Origin: Paenibacillus lupini
GTDB taxonomy: Bacteria; Bacillota; Bacilli; Paenibacillales; Paenibacillaceae
Reading direction: 5' to 3'
Length of the DNA stretch: 64,000 nt
Assembly: GCF_011761355.1 (NCBI RefSeq)
Contig: NZ_JAASRW010000002.1
Coordinates: 833,479-897,478, forward strand
Shown: in pieces, positions 25,783 to 33,766 of the stretch
How the letters are laid out: each line of letters opens with the position of its first letter
Numbering within the stretch: the stretch's first letter is position 1
The notes under the pieces: model-generated
Told to the model about the DNA's origin: nothing
The model's database searches: none
What the model saw: the letters and a program-made list of their open reading frames with translations, nothing else
Made by a program: the position numbers and the translations under genes

Positions 25783-26512
25783 CGTCCATGCTCATTTAGG
25801 ATGGGACTATGTATTTGATGAAGATTTTTCATGGGAAGAGCAGCTTGAGAAGCATGAAACATACAGCATTGCAAAGACCATTCTGCAGCCTGCTTCCTGC
25901 CACGATATCGAGACGGTACGAGAGCAGCACGACCGGATTGCTCAAGTGACGGAGGCTTTTCCCGGTCAGTTCTACGGGATGGCCAATCCGAACCCTCATT
26001 TAAAAGACGCGGTTTATGAAGCGGAAATCAGACGATGTGTAGAGGAACTTGGTTTTGTTGGGATTAAGATTCATACATTCGCTCATGCCGTTCATCCGGG
26101 AGGACGTGACGGAAGGAAAGTATTTGCGCTTGCAAGGAAGCTGGACGTACCCGTAATGGTGCATACGGGAGCAGGTATTCCGTTTGCCAACCCGACCAAT
26201 TTGATCGCACCTGCACTTGAGTTCCCGGATGTAAAGATCGTGATGGCCCACTGCGGCATGATGATCATGGCAGGTGAAACAGCGATTGCACTGAAGGCAG
26301 CCCCCAATCTTTATGCCGACATCACCTGGACCGCCGGGTTTAATTTGCGGCATTGGTCGCAGGAATTTGGAGCGAACCGGTTTATGTTTGGAACCGATCA
26401 TGCGGATAACACAGGCACGGAATTGGCGAAGGTCAAGACATGTGGTTTGACGGAAGAAGAACAGGAATGGATTTTATATAGAAGTGCGCAATCAGTATAC
26501 AGGCTGACATAA
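25772..26512 (+). CDS. Amidohydrolase-2 family metal-dependent hydrolase; candidate sugar-acid lactonase
   Basis: 246 residues from GTG 25772 (ATAGGAGGAAG upstream). An amidohydrolase TIM barrel: DVHAHLG (HxH metal ligands), MVHTGAG (His), MAHCG (His) and FGTDHAD (Asp). The length and motifs fit the amidohydrolase-2 (PF04909) group, which includes sugar lactonases such as those of rhamnono- and fucono-lactones. Between a sugar dehydrogenase and a sugar-acid dehydrogenase, a lactonase is the missing step. It is not the known apionolactonase family, so this would be a non-orthologous replacement. Confidence 0.8.
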   Translation: MIIDVHAHLGWDYVFDEDFSWEEQLEKHETYSIAKTILQPASCHDIETVREQHDRIAQVTEAFPGQFYGMANPNPHLKDAVYEAEIRRCVEELGFVGIKIHTFAHAVHPGGRDGRKVFALARKLDVPVMVHTGAGIPFANPTNLIAPALEFPDVKIVMAHCGMMIMAGETAIALKAAPNLYADITWTAGFNLRHWSQEFGANRFMFGTDHADNTGTELAKVKTCGLTEEEQEWILYRSAQSVYRLT

Positions 26513-26540
26513 TCCAAATACGAAGGAGTGTGCTGTAATC

Positions 26541-27845
26541 GTGACCTATCGCATTCAACGTTTGAAAGTTAGTGAGAATAAGAGGTTTCTTGTACAGGAA
26601 GATGAAACTCCTTTTTTCTGGCTGGCGGACACGGCTTGGGAGCTGTTTCATAGACTCAACCGCGAGGATGCCGAGCTGTATCTTCGCAATCGCGCAGAGC
26701 GCAGGTTTTCCGTTATTCAGGCCGTAGGACTTGCCGAGCATGAGGGTCTTACAACAGGCAACGCCTACGGACGGTTCCCGCTGAAGAAGAACGAACAAGG
26801 CCAATATGATCCGCTTCTTCCTGATATCGACGGAGATTACAGCTACTGGGATCATGTGGACTATATTGTCGATCAAGCAGCAGCACTAGGCCTTTATATT
26901 GCATTCTTACCGACTTGGGGAGACAAATACAATCTGATGTGGGGCAAGGGACCGGAGATTTTTAACTCGGATAATGCTAGGCCATACGGACAGTGGCTCG
27001 GGGAAAGGTACAAGGACAGAGACAATGTAATCTGGGTACTGGGCGGTGATCGTCCTCAGCATACGCGTGAGCACTTCGATATTATTTGCTCCATGGCAAA
27101 GGGTCTCCGTGAAGGAGACGGAGGAGCTAATCTGATGACCTTCCACCCTCCGGGCGGTCAATCTTCCTCCCTGCACATGCATAACGAGCCGTGGCTGGCA
27201 TTTAATATGATTCAATCCGGTCATCACGAGTGGGTTCGCACGAACTTTGAGAAAGTTGCTGCCGATTATAATCGCGAGCCGATCAAACCGGTAGTAGATG
27301 GGGAGCCGTGTTATGAGGATCATCCGATAAACTTTAAGGCGGAGAATGGTTATTTTGATGCCGCTGATGTGCGAAAAGCCGCCTACAACGCCGTATTCGC
27401 GGGAGCATTTGGTCACACCTACGGCCATCACTCTATCTGGTCGATGACGACTGAACCGGATACCTATTTTATCATGACATGGAAGGATGCCATTCTCCGG
27501 CCAGGAGCAGAGCAAATGTCCCACTTGCGCAGCTTGATAGAATCGCGGCCATTTCTAACAAGAATACCCGACCAAAGCTTGATCGCGGACAATTACAGCG
27601 GTGCCAACCGTATGACCGCTACACGAGGAGAGAATTATGCCATGATCTATTCCCCGAACGGCATTCCGTTCCGAGTCGTAATGGGTAAGATTCGCGGCAC
27701 TTCCGTTAAGGCTTCCTGGTATGATCCGCGTAACGGAGCATGGGCAGATGCCGGTGTATATGCGAATGATGGAGAAGTGGAGTACCAACCGCCAACAAGC
27801 GGCAGAGATGGTGACTGGATCCTCGTGCTTGATGGGATCGAATAG
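26541..27845 (+). CDS. DUF4038/GH140-like glycoside hydrolase, candidate apiosidase
   Basis: 434 residues, GTG 26541 with GGAG 12 bases upstream. A (beta/alpha)8 catalytic domain with FFWLADTAWELFHRL near the N-terminus and NVIWVLGGDRPQH (candidate acid/base Asp). VVDGEPCYEDHP holds the candidate nucleophile Glu. A C-terminal beta domain (from ~residue 350) is of the kind annotated as collagen-binding in this family. There is no signal peptide, so it acts inside the cell on imported oligosaccharides. The founding GH140 enzyme releases D-apiose from rhamnogalacturonan II, which ties the operon to apiose. Last gene before a terminator. Confidence 0.85.
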   Translation: MTYRIQRLKVSENKRFLVQEDETPFFWLADTAWELFHRLNREDAELYLRNRAERRFSVIQAVGLAEHEGLTTGNAYGRFPLKKNEQGQYDPLLPDIDGDYSYWDHVDYIVDQAAALGLYIAFLPTWGDKYNLMWGKGPEIFNSDNARPYGQWLGERYKDRDNVIWVLGGDRPQHTREHFDIICSMAKGLREGDGGANLMTFHPPGGQSSSLHMHNEPWLAFNMIQSGHHEWVRTNFEKVAADYNREPIKPVVDGEPCYEDHPINFKAENGYFDAADVRKAAYNAVFAGAFGHTYGHHSIWSMTTEPDTYFIMTWKDAILRPGAEQMSHLRSLIESRPFLTRIPDQSLIADNYSGANRMTATRGENYAMIYSPNGIPFRVVMGKIRGTSVKASWYDPRNGAWADAGVYANDGEVEYQPPTSGRDGDWILVLDGIE

Positions 27846-27882
27846 GGATAAAGAGGTACAAAAGGAAATTATGCAATTCGTA

Positions 27883-27920
27883 TAGGGCTGTCCCAAAGTC
27901 AATTTGGGGCAGCCCTTTCA
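27883..27920 (+). terminator. Rho-independent terminator of the sugar-acid operon
   Basis: AGGGCTGTCCCAAA / TTTGGGGCAGCCCT stem followed by TTTC. Confidence 0.8.
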
Positions 27921-27999
27921 TCTGTTGGGCAATGAAAGGTGCGTTTCTAGGTAAAACAAGGTATTATTATTTATAACTTTAATTTTGCGGGGGACATTT

Positions 28000-29022
28000 G
28001 TGGAAACGCTCAAAACTTTTTTTGCCCATTCGATTGTCAAAAGGGTTGTGTTTGTTTTACTGGTTTTTGCTTTGCTCTATAGTCTCAGAGACATGTTGAA
28101 TTTGCTTCTTCTTCTTTTTATGGTCACTTTTGTAATGATCCGGCTTCAAAGCTTTATTACTAAGCAAATTCGCCGGGTGATTCCAATTTCGCCGGTTGTC
28201 GTCACCACGGTCTTATATGTCGCGCTTATTATTGGTCTCGTATACGGTCTGGTCAATTACGTGCCCAAGCTGATCAATGAGATCGTGGATATCGTAAATA
28301 ATGTGCAAAAGTTTTTAGGCTCTTCACAAAACGATCAGATCGCCCAGGTCGTCGCCGATACACTCGACAAGATCGAATACAAGACCTTCTTGAACAGTGC
28401 ACTAACTTATGCCAAGACAATTGGCAGCTGGCTCGAAATTATTTTGCTCGTTATATTACTTAGCTATTTCTTCCAGCTGGAGAGACGTAAGATCGTTGAG
28501 TTTACGGAAAAATTCAGCAATAGCACAATAGGATGGCTGTATATGGAATTCCGCTATTTTGGCGGAAAGTTTATTGCATCCTTCGGCAAGGTGCTTGAAG
28601 TCCAGCTCATGATCGCCGTCATTAATACGGTGCTCACCATTGCCGGCTTATGGATTATGGGTTTCCCGTACCTGTTTGCGCTAACCATTATGGTATTTAT
28701 GCTAAGCCTTGTTCCAGTTGCTGGCGTGGTGGTATCCTTTATCCCGATTGCCATAATCGGCTACCAGATTGGTGGTAATACAACTGTCATTTGGGTAATC
28801 GTACTTGTGCTTGTCATCCATGCCTTGGAAACGTATTTCTTGAACCCAAGGCTGTATGCGAACAAAACAAATTTACCGATGTTCTATTCGTTCTTCATTC
28901 TCATTTTGTCAGAGCATTATATGGGCATCTGGGGGCTATTGATTGGCATTCCAATCTTTATGTTTATGCTGGACGTGCTCAAGGTGGAGCAAGTTAGTTC
29001 ATCATCTGATTCTCACAAATGA
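28000..29022 (+). CDS. AI-2E family transporter
   Basis: 340 residues from GTG 28000 (GCGGGGG upstream; TTG 27985 less likely). Around eight membrane helices in the AI-2E/YdiK/PerM arrangement: two N-terminal helix pairs, an amphipathic middle region and the conserved C-terminal LNPRLYANKTNLP segment with GIWGLLIGIPIF. Family members export autoinducer-2 or act as Na+/H+ antiporters; the substrate here is unknown. A single gene with its own terminator. Confidence 0.9.
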   Translation: METLKTFFAHSIVKRVVFVLLVFALLYSLRDMLNLLLLLFMVTFVMIRLQSFITKQIRRVIPISPVVVTTVLYVALIIGLVYGLVNYVPKLINEIVDIVNNVQKFLGSSQNDQIAQVVADTLDKIEYKTFLNSALTYAKTIGSWLEIILLVILLSYFFQLERRKIVEFTEKFSNSTIGWLYMEFRYFGGKFIASFGKVLEVQLMIAVINTVLTIAGLWIMGFPYLFALTIMVFMLSLVPVAGVVVSFIPIAIIGYQIGGNTTVIWVIVLVLVIHALETYFLNPRLYANKTNLPMFYSFFILILSEHYMGIWGLLIGIPIFMFMLDVLKVEQVSSSSDSHK

Positions 29023-29035
29023 ACATAAACATCAA

Positions 29036-29074
29036 ATAATCCCCCTCTGTACGTAAGAGGGGGATTATTTTTTG
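29036..29074 (+). terminator. Rho-independent terminator of the AI-2E gene
   Basis: AATAATCCCCCTCT / AGAGGGGGATTATT stem followed by TTTT. Confidence 0.9.
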
Positions 29075-29075
29075 C

Positions 29076-29106
29076 TTGACTTGGAGTTCACTCTAGGTTG
29101 TAAGAT
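29076..29106 (+). promoter_or_regulatory. MerR-type promoter/operator with 19-bp spacer (copy 2)
   Basis: TTGACT at 29076-29081 and TAAGAT at 29101-29106 are 19 bases apart, with TGGAGTTCACTCTA centred in the spacer. It shares GCTTGACTTGGAGTT with the promoter at 21167. It drives the small ORF and the Bcr/CflA pump. Confidence 0.72.
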
Positions 29107-29182
29107 CTAATAGTGGTGATCTGTAGCTGCCGATAAAGAGAACCACTTCTACTATATTAATCAAAGGGAGAATCAAATAGAT

Positions 29183-29362
29183 ATGACTAATAGACGTGCC
29201 TGGTGTATGGCAAATGTTTGTTCATCACAACCAGCAGCGGAAGAGCAAAGAATTCGAACACGTCAAGACGAAACAGGATGTAAGATGAGCCAAAATGCTG
29301 TTGTACAGGAGAACGGTGTCACCGTTATAAACGGGAATAAATTTTATATCATTCAGGATTAA
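29183..29362 (+). CDS. Small hypothetical protein with three cysteines
   Basis: 59 residues, ATG 29183 preceded by AAAGGGAG. No recognised domain. It carries Cys 8, 13 and 33 and a basic/acidic middle. The end, GVTVINGNKFYIIQD, resembles two beta strands. It sits between the MerR-type promoter and the efflux gene and is probably cotranscribed with it. It could be a redox or metal-responsive peptide or simply an uncharacterised small protein. Confidence 0.5.
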   Translation: MTNRRAWCMANVCSSQPAAEEQRIRTRQDETGCKMSQNAVVQENGVTVINGNKFYIIQD

Positions 29363-29462
29363 CAAAGAAAAAATATTTAGGTACTAGGTCAATGGTTTAC
29401 GATCACAGAATAACATCGTACAATTAGAGCTTACATTAGACGAATAGGAGATTCTCATCATA

Positions 29463-30680
29463 ATGACCTCAAAGAAAACTCAGAAAGTGTTTGGACTAGC
29501 TTTGCTGCTTGGTTTATTTTCGACCCTTGGCCCTTTTACAATTGATATGTATTTACCAGCGTTTCCGGAGATTGTGAAGCAATACGACACAACGGCTTCG
29601 CTTGTACAGCTCAGCCTGACTGCTTGCTTACTTGGACTTGGCATCGGACAGCTCGTCATGGGATCACTCAGTGACGCTCACGGAAGACGTATTCCTTTAC
29701 TTATCTCCATGGCAGCTTATCTGATTGCCTCATTAGCATGTGCATTCTCGCCCAATATCGGTCTATTGATCGCATTCCGATTCATACAGGGGTTTGCTGC
29801 TTCGGCGGGTATTGTCATTTCACGGGCAATCGCTCGCGATCTATATAGTGGGCATGAGCTCACGAAATTTTTCTCGCTGCTCTTGCTAGTTGGTAACTTG
29901 GGGCCGCTAGTAGCACCGGTCTCGGGTAGCGGCGTTCTTGCTTTCTCGAATTGGAAAGGCGTATTTATAGCGCTGTCCCTGCTCGGAATTTATCTCACAG
30001 TGATGACAAAATGGGGGATGAAAGAGACTCTGCCGGCTGAGCGCCGGAGTTCCGCTAATTTCGTGCAGCAGCTGCAGAACTACGGATCACTCTTGCGAGA
30101 CCGCCAGTTTGTTGGCTATATGCTGGCACAAGGTATTATGATTGCTGGTGTCTTCGCGTATGTTTCCGGAACACCGTTTATTTATCAAGATATATATGGA
30201 GTTTCACCAACGGGATTTGCTCTGTTATTCGGATCCAATGGTATTAGTCTGATCATTGGTTCCCAAATTGTCGGTCGAATGTCGCACCGTGTATCTGAAC
30301 AGACTTTCTTGGTAATCGGCTTATTGCTTGCCTTATTGGCAAGCGTTGTTGTTTTGGTGGTCGCATTCCTGCATGGACCGTTGTTCGCATTGGTGATTCC
30401 GCTGTTTATCTTCGTAGCGTCAATCGGTATTACATCAACGGCAGCATTCCCGCTGGCAATGGAGAGCCAAAGTCATATGGCGGGAAGTGCAGCTGCACTT
30501 CTTGGTGTCATTCCATTCTTGCTAGGAGCGGTTGTTTCACCTCTAGTTGGTATCGCAGGTGAAGACACAGCCGTTCCACTTGGCGTCATCATTCTAATGA
30601 CAAGTGTTGCAGCGATGCTGTCTTACTTACTTCTGGGTAAGAAGAAGTCTATGATGATCACTAACGCTACAAGCATGTAA
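29463..30680 (+). CDS. Bcr/CflA-family multidrug efflux MFS transporter
   Basis: 405 residues with 12 predicted helices. It has GPFTIDMYLPAFP in helix 1, the motif GSLSDAHGRRIPLL in loop 2-3 and RFIQGFAASAGIVISRAIARD in helix 4-5, all typical of drug:H+ antiporters of the Bcr/CflA group. It probably exports bicyclomycin, chloramphenicol-like drugs or other small toxicants. Expression is likely activated through the MerR-type promoter 360 bases upstream. A terminator follows. Confidence 0.93.
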   Translation: MTSKKTQKVFGLALLLGLFSTLGPFTIDMYLPAFPEIVKQYDTTASLVQLSLTACLLGLGIGQLVMGSLSDAHGRRIPLLISMAAYLIASLACAFSPNIGLLIAFRFIQGFAASAGIVISRAIARDLYSGHELTKFFSLLLLVGNLGPLVAPVSGSGVLAFSNWKGVFIALSLLGIYLTVMTKWGMKETLPAERRSSANFVQQLQNYGSLLRDRQFVGYMLAQGIMIAGVFAYVSGTPFIYQDIYGVSPTGFALLFGSNGISLIIGSQIVGRMSHRVSEQTFLVIGLLLALLASVVVLVVAFLHGPLFALVIPLFIFVASIGITSTAAFPLAMESQSHMAGSAAALLGVIPFLLGAVVSPLVGIAGEDTAVPLGVIILMTSVAAMLSYLLLGKKKSMMITNATSM

Positions 30681-30696
30681 TATCAATAAGTTAATC

Positions 30697-30727
30697 AAAA
30701 CCCGATCAGCAATGATCGGGTTTTTTT
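30697..30727 (+). terminator. Rho-independent terminator between convergent genes
   Basis: AAAACCCGATC / GATCGGGTTTT stem followed by further T. It also lies just past the end of the minus-strand van-like operon. Confidence 0.88.
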
Positions 30728-30734
30728 GTGTGTA

Positions 30735-31787
30735 CTAGCTATTTACAAACAATCTTCTGAAACGGGAAGGCTGGATTTTACGGCTGATCGCTATTAGCCA
30801 TACTATAGCTGCGGCCATGCCAATCGCCACCAGGCAGACAGCTACAAAATGGAGTAGACTATTCGAGATAAATAGCTGTTCGGAATGGGTCACTTTCGCT
30901 GCTCCGCGAACGAGTACGATAGCGAGAGGGTGAAGAATATAAACCCATACTCGCCACTCGCGGAACGTTTTATTTGATTGGACCTTCCACTGCAATGACC
31001 ATTGGAATAGAAAATAGGTGGTGGGAAGCGCGAAAATATACATGCTGTCATGCCTCGGAATTCCCGCCGAGTGCAGGAGTGCGCCTTCGACAAACATCAT
31101 TCCAAGCGAGACAGCAAACAAGGCTGCATGAACAAAAGGCTTACGGTCAGGAAGCTGTCTCTTTGCTGCCCAAGCCCCGATTGCCAAATAAATAGGGGCA
31201 TAGAACAGTCCATTACGCGTGTAATCAAACACAGTGAACATGCCCTCATAGACATGGATGATCCCACTGCTGCTTTGCATGATTCCATAGTAGCTATCCC
31301 CAAGAAGCCCTAGGATATACAAAAGGCTGGCAGAAACCAGCATGGCTTTCATTGTCATTTTGTGATACATGTAGAAAGTTATAAACAAGCCCAGTATTAA
31401 CGCTGGCAAATACCACAAATGATAAAAGGTACCGTCAAACATGATGTCTTTGATTAAGGAATAAGCCGTGAATGACTCGGAAAAATAACCTGTATATATA
31501 TTCAACGGCAAATAGATAAGTATGGCAGTTATATATAATTTCAAGGTTTTCAGCATGTAGCCGCGCAATGCACTTCGGTCCGTCAATAGATCCTCAGTCA
31601 TTTTACGGAAAAATAAAAAACCGGCTGTCATGAAGAAAATCGGTACGGCAATACGGGTAAAAAGATTGCTAATTAGAAAATCGGCAGCTGCGCTGTAAGA
31701 AAGAAGCGGGCTGGTATGATTGGCAACAACCATGAGGGCAGCGCCAAATTTGATCCAATCCAGTCCGCTGTAATTCGGTTTAGACAT
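30735..31787 (-). CDS. VanT-type membrane acyltransferase-3 domain protein (stand-alone)
   Basis: 350 residues from ATG 31787, whose ATG overlaps the stop of the peptidase gene. About ten membrane helices of the acyltransferase-3 fold: VVANHT motif near the N-terminus, FHLWYLPAL-like segment (YHLWYLPALILG), GDSYYGIM, FDYTRNGLFYAP and GIPRHDSMYIF. This is the pattern I recall for the membrane half of enterococcal serine racemase VanT. In VanT that half is fused to a racemase; here the racemase is a separate gene two positions upstream. It may import or transfer D-Ser/L-Ser, but activity is unproven. Confidence 0.82.
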   Translation of the reverse strand: MSKPNYSGLDWIKFGAALMVVANHTSPLLSYSAAADFLISNLFTRIAVPIFFMTAGFLFFRKMTEDLLTDRSALRGYMLKTLKLYITAILIYLPLNIYTGYFSESFTAYSLIKDIMFDGTFYHLWYLPALILGLFITFYMYHKMTMKAMLVSASLLYILGLLGDSYYGIMQSSSGIIHVYEGMFTVFDYTRNGLFYAPIYLAIGAWAAKRQLPDRKPFVHAALFAVSLGMMFVEGALLHSAGIPRHDSMYIFALPTTYFLFQWSLQWKVQSNKTFREWRVWVYILHPLAIVLVRGAAKVTHSEQLFISNSLLHFVAVCLVAIGMAAAIVWLIAISRKIQPSRFRRLFVNS

Positions 31788-32628
31788 GAGCTTGCTTACC
31801 TTTATCCAGGTATGCAGTAACAATAAATCCGTCCCTGTTATTTCCGGATAAAAGGTATCGATCGCAGGGTACAAGGGGTATCGTTGTAACAATCCCCGAA
31901 TCTGCCGCTACATAGTAGATCTGAACGGATGAATGTTCATCCTCATATACAAGATGATCATCTTCAAATGGGTAGTTTTTGAGCTGATCGATATATTCTT
32001 CCAGGCACCACTCATTTCGTTCCATGATCTCTGCATGTGGACAGCCGATATAGCGGAAATGCCACGGCTCGCAAGAGATGTGAGTGATGAATTCTTTTCC
32101 TTCTTTGTACCGTTGAATGAAGCCAAAGCTTGCGGCAAGCTGCTTAAAAGACTTATAGACGTCGGTGTCGGGAAATGCCGGTGCGATAAAATCCACGTTC
32201 TTGTTTAACTTGCCGACATCGATAGCGAGTCCCGTTTGATGTTCGCTTCGATCAGGCCATGCGACATAACGTGCGGTATAGTCGGCACCATTATCAACTA
32301 GCGAGGATGCATAAATCTGCTCCTGCTCCAATTTGGTCCTATAGCCGCTGACAGCGATAATCTCATTTATTCCATGACAAGCCTCAAGCAGATTAGCCAA
32401 CTGTCGTAAACAGGTCCGCTCAAGCAGCATACCATCCCTTAGAGTATGGATAGACGGAATTGAGCTAAGCGGTAATAGCCGACTGTTAGAAATTGTCTGG
32501 CGAATGGGATTCTCTCGATTGATCAAGACGAGATGTCCTTGGTGGATTTCGGAATTAGCAGCTTGAATCGTGTTAAAAGTTAAATGACGGCCTGATTGTT
32601 GTGGTTTGGCCACGTTTGTTTGTCCCAT
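31780..32628 (-). CDS. VanXY/VanY-like D,D-peptidase (M15 family), cytoplasmic
   Basis: 282 residues from ATG 32628 (GAGGAGGT upstream), overlapping the racemase gene by 49 bases. M15B metallopeptidase: HLVLINRENPI, SGYRTKLEQEQIY, SEHQTGLAIDVG (zinc His and Asp) and EPWHFRYIG (catalytic Glu, zinc His). There is no signal peptide or anchor, which fits the bifunctional cytoplasmic VanXY rather than membrane VanY. It would remove D-Ala-ended precursors. A ~65-residue C-terminal beta-rich extension ends SGNNRDGFIVTAY, which I recall from clostridial relatives. Confidence 0.85.
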   Translation of the reverse strand: MGQTNVAKPQQSGRHLTFNTIQAANSEIHQGHLVLINRENPIRQTISNSRLLPLSSIPSIHTLRDGMLLERTCLRQLANLLEACHGINEIIAVSGYRTKLEQEQIYASSLVDNGADYTARYVAWPDRSEHQTGLAIDVGKLNKNVDFIAPAFPDTDVYKSFKQLAASFGFIQRYKEGKEFITHISCEPWHFRYIGCPHAEIMERNEWCLEEYIDQLKNYPFEDDHLVYEDEHSSVQIYYVAADSGIVTTIPLVPCDRYLLSGNNRDGFIVTAYLDKGKQAHV

Positions 32629-33752
32629 TTTGTACGTACCTCCTCGATATCGATATAGGTTCTTGCCACTCTGACTCCTAGTGACGTGGATACTTCCTGC
32701 GCGACACTTCCGATGTGGGCGGCAAGTTCTGTAAACGTAATACGCTGCTCGCCATGCTGACCGATAAAGGTTACTTGCGTCCCCTCCGCATAAGGCCCTG
32801 GAAGCTTGATCATCAGCTGGTCCATGCAGATTTTGCCTACAATGGGGGCGCGCTGACCTTCGATTAGCACGTCAGTGCCTTGCATTCGCTGCGACCAGCC
32901 GTCAGCATAACCGATCGGGACTGTTCCGATCCATTCGTCTTCCTCAGCCTGGTAGGAATTGTTGTACCCGAGATATTCCCCTTTAGCCAGCTTCTTGACC
33001 TGAATCAAACGGCTATGGAGACTTAAGGCTGGCGCTAGCTTTACCGAACAAGAAAGATTTTCTGGATAAAATCCATACATTGCAGCCCCAATCCGAACCA
33101 TATCCATTGCCAGATGAGGAAACCTCAGCGCAGCAATACTTCCTGCGCAATGATAATGCCGGATCGTGAGGCCAGATGAGCATCCCCAATCCATCATTTG
33201 GGCGAAGCGTTCAGCTTGCTGCTCCAGATAATTGGTATCGGCTTGCCCGGCCGTCGCGAAATGCGTGTAAAAGCCATCTACCTCGACATCCTCAGCGCGA
33301 AGCCATGGTACGATCTCGTCCCATTCTTCTTTGGTCCGGATACCGATCCGACCGAGTCCCGTATCCATCTTCACATGAACCCGAAGCTTTCCAGGGGAAG
33401 TGTATGGCTTGTAAGCTCTCATTTCGGAGAACCATTTGGCGCTAGTGACCGTTAAAATCAAGTTGAATTTCAGCGCTAATTGCACCTGTTCCGGTCGAAT
33501 TGGAGCCAATAGGAGAATAGGCAATTTCATTCCGGCATCGCGCAGTCTCAACGCTTCCTCTAGGTAGGCAACCGCCAAATAATCTGCACCCGCCTGCACT
33601 GCCGCTGTGGCAGACTCGATATCGCCATGCCCGTAGCCGTTTGCCTTCACGACGGCCATCAGCTTCACTGAAGATGGTAGTGAGCGGCGGATGTTTAGCA
33701 TATTTTCGCGAATGCAGCTCACACTAATTTCAGCCCAAGTGTCTCTTAACAT
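32580..33752 (-). CDS. Alanine/serine racemase (Alr/VanT racemase domain)
   Basis: 390 residues from ATG 33752, preceded by GAGGTGATC; an ATG at 33770 has no such site. PLP fold-type III: VVKANGYGHG holds the PLP Lys (residue 36). KMDTGLGRIG, the GYNNSY loop with the second-face Tyr, and KICMDQLMI follow. Near the C-terminus the residue equivalent to Tyr354 of Bacillus Alr, which gates substrate size, is Val in SLGVRVAR. In VanT it is also not Tyr. The van-like context suggests L-Ser to D-Ser or L-Ala to D-Ala racemisation. No membrane domain is attached. Confidence 0.88.
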   Translation of the reverse strand: MLRDTWAEISVSCIRENMLNIRRSLPSSVKLMAVVKANGYGHGDIESATAAVQAGADYLAVAYLEEALRLRDAGMKLPILLLAPIRPEQVQLALKFNLILTVTSAKWFSEMRAYKPYTSPGKLRVHVKMDTGLGRIGIRTKEEWDEIVPWLRAEDVEVDGFYTHFATAGQADTNYLEQQAERFAQMMDWGCSSGLTIRHYHCAGSIAALRFPHLAMDMVRIGAAMYGFYPENLSCSVKLAPALSLHSRLIQVKKLAKGEYLGYNNSYQAEEDEWIGTVPIGYADGWSQRMQGTDVLIEGQRAPIVGKICMDQLMIKLPGPYAEGTQVTFIGQHGEQRITFTELAAHIGSVAQEVSTSLGVRVARTYIDIEEVRTKWDKQTWPNHNNQAVI

Positions 33753-33766
33753 GCCGATCACCTCAC

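Noticed and set aside
26541..27845. Collagenase, as the C-terminal domain name might suggest
   Set aside because: The catalytic domain is the DUF4038/GH140-type barrel; the collagen-binding label of the C-terminal domain is only a putative family name.
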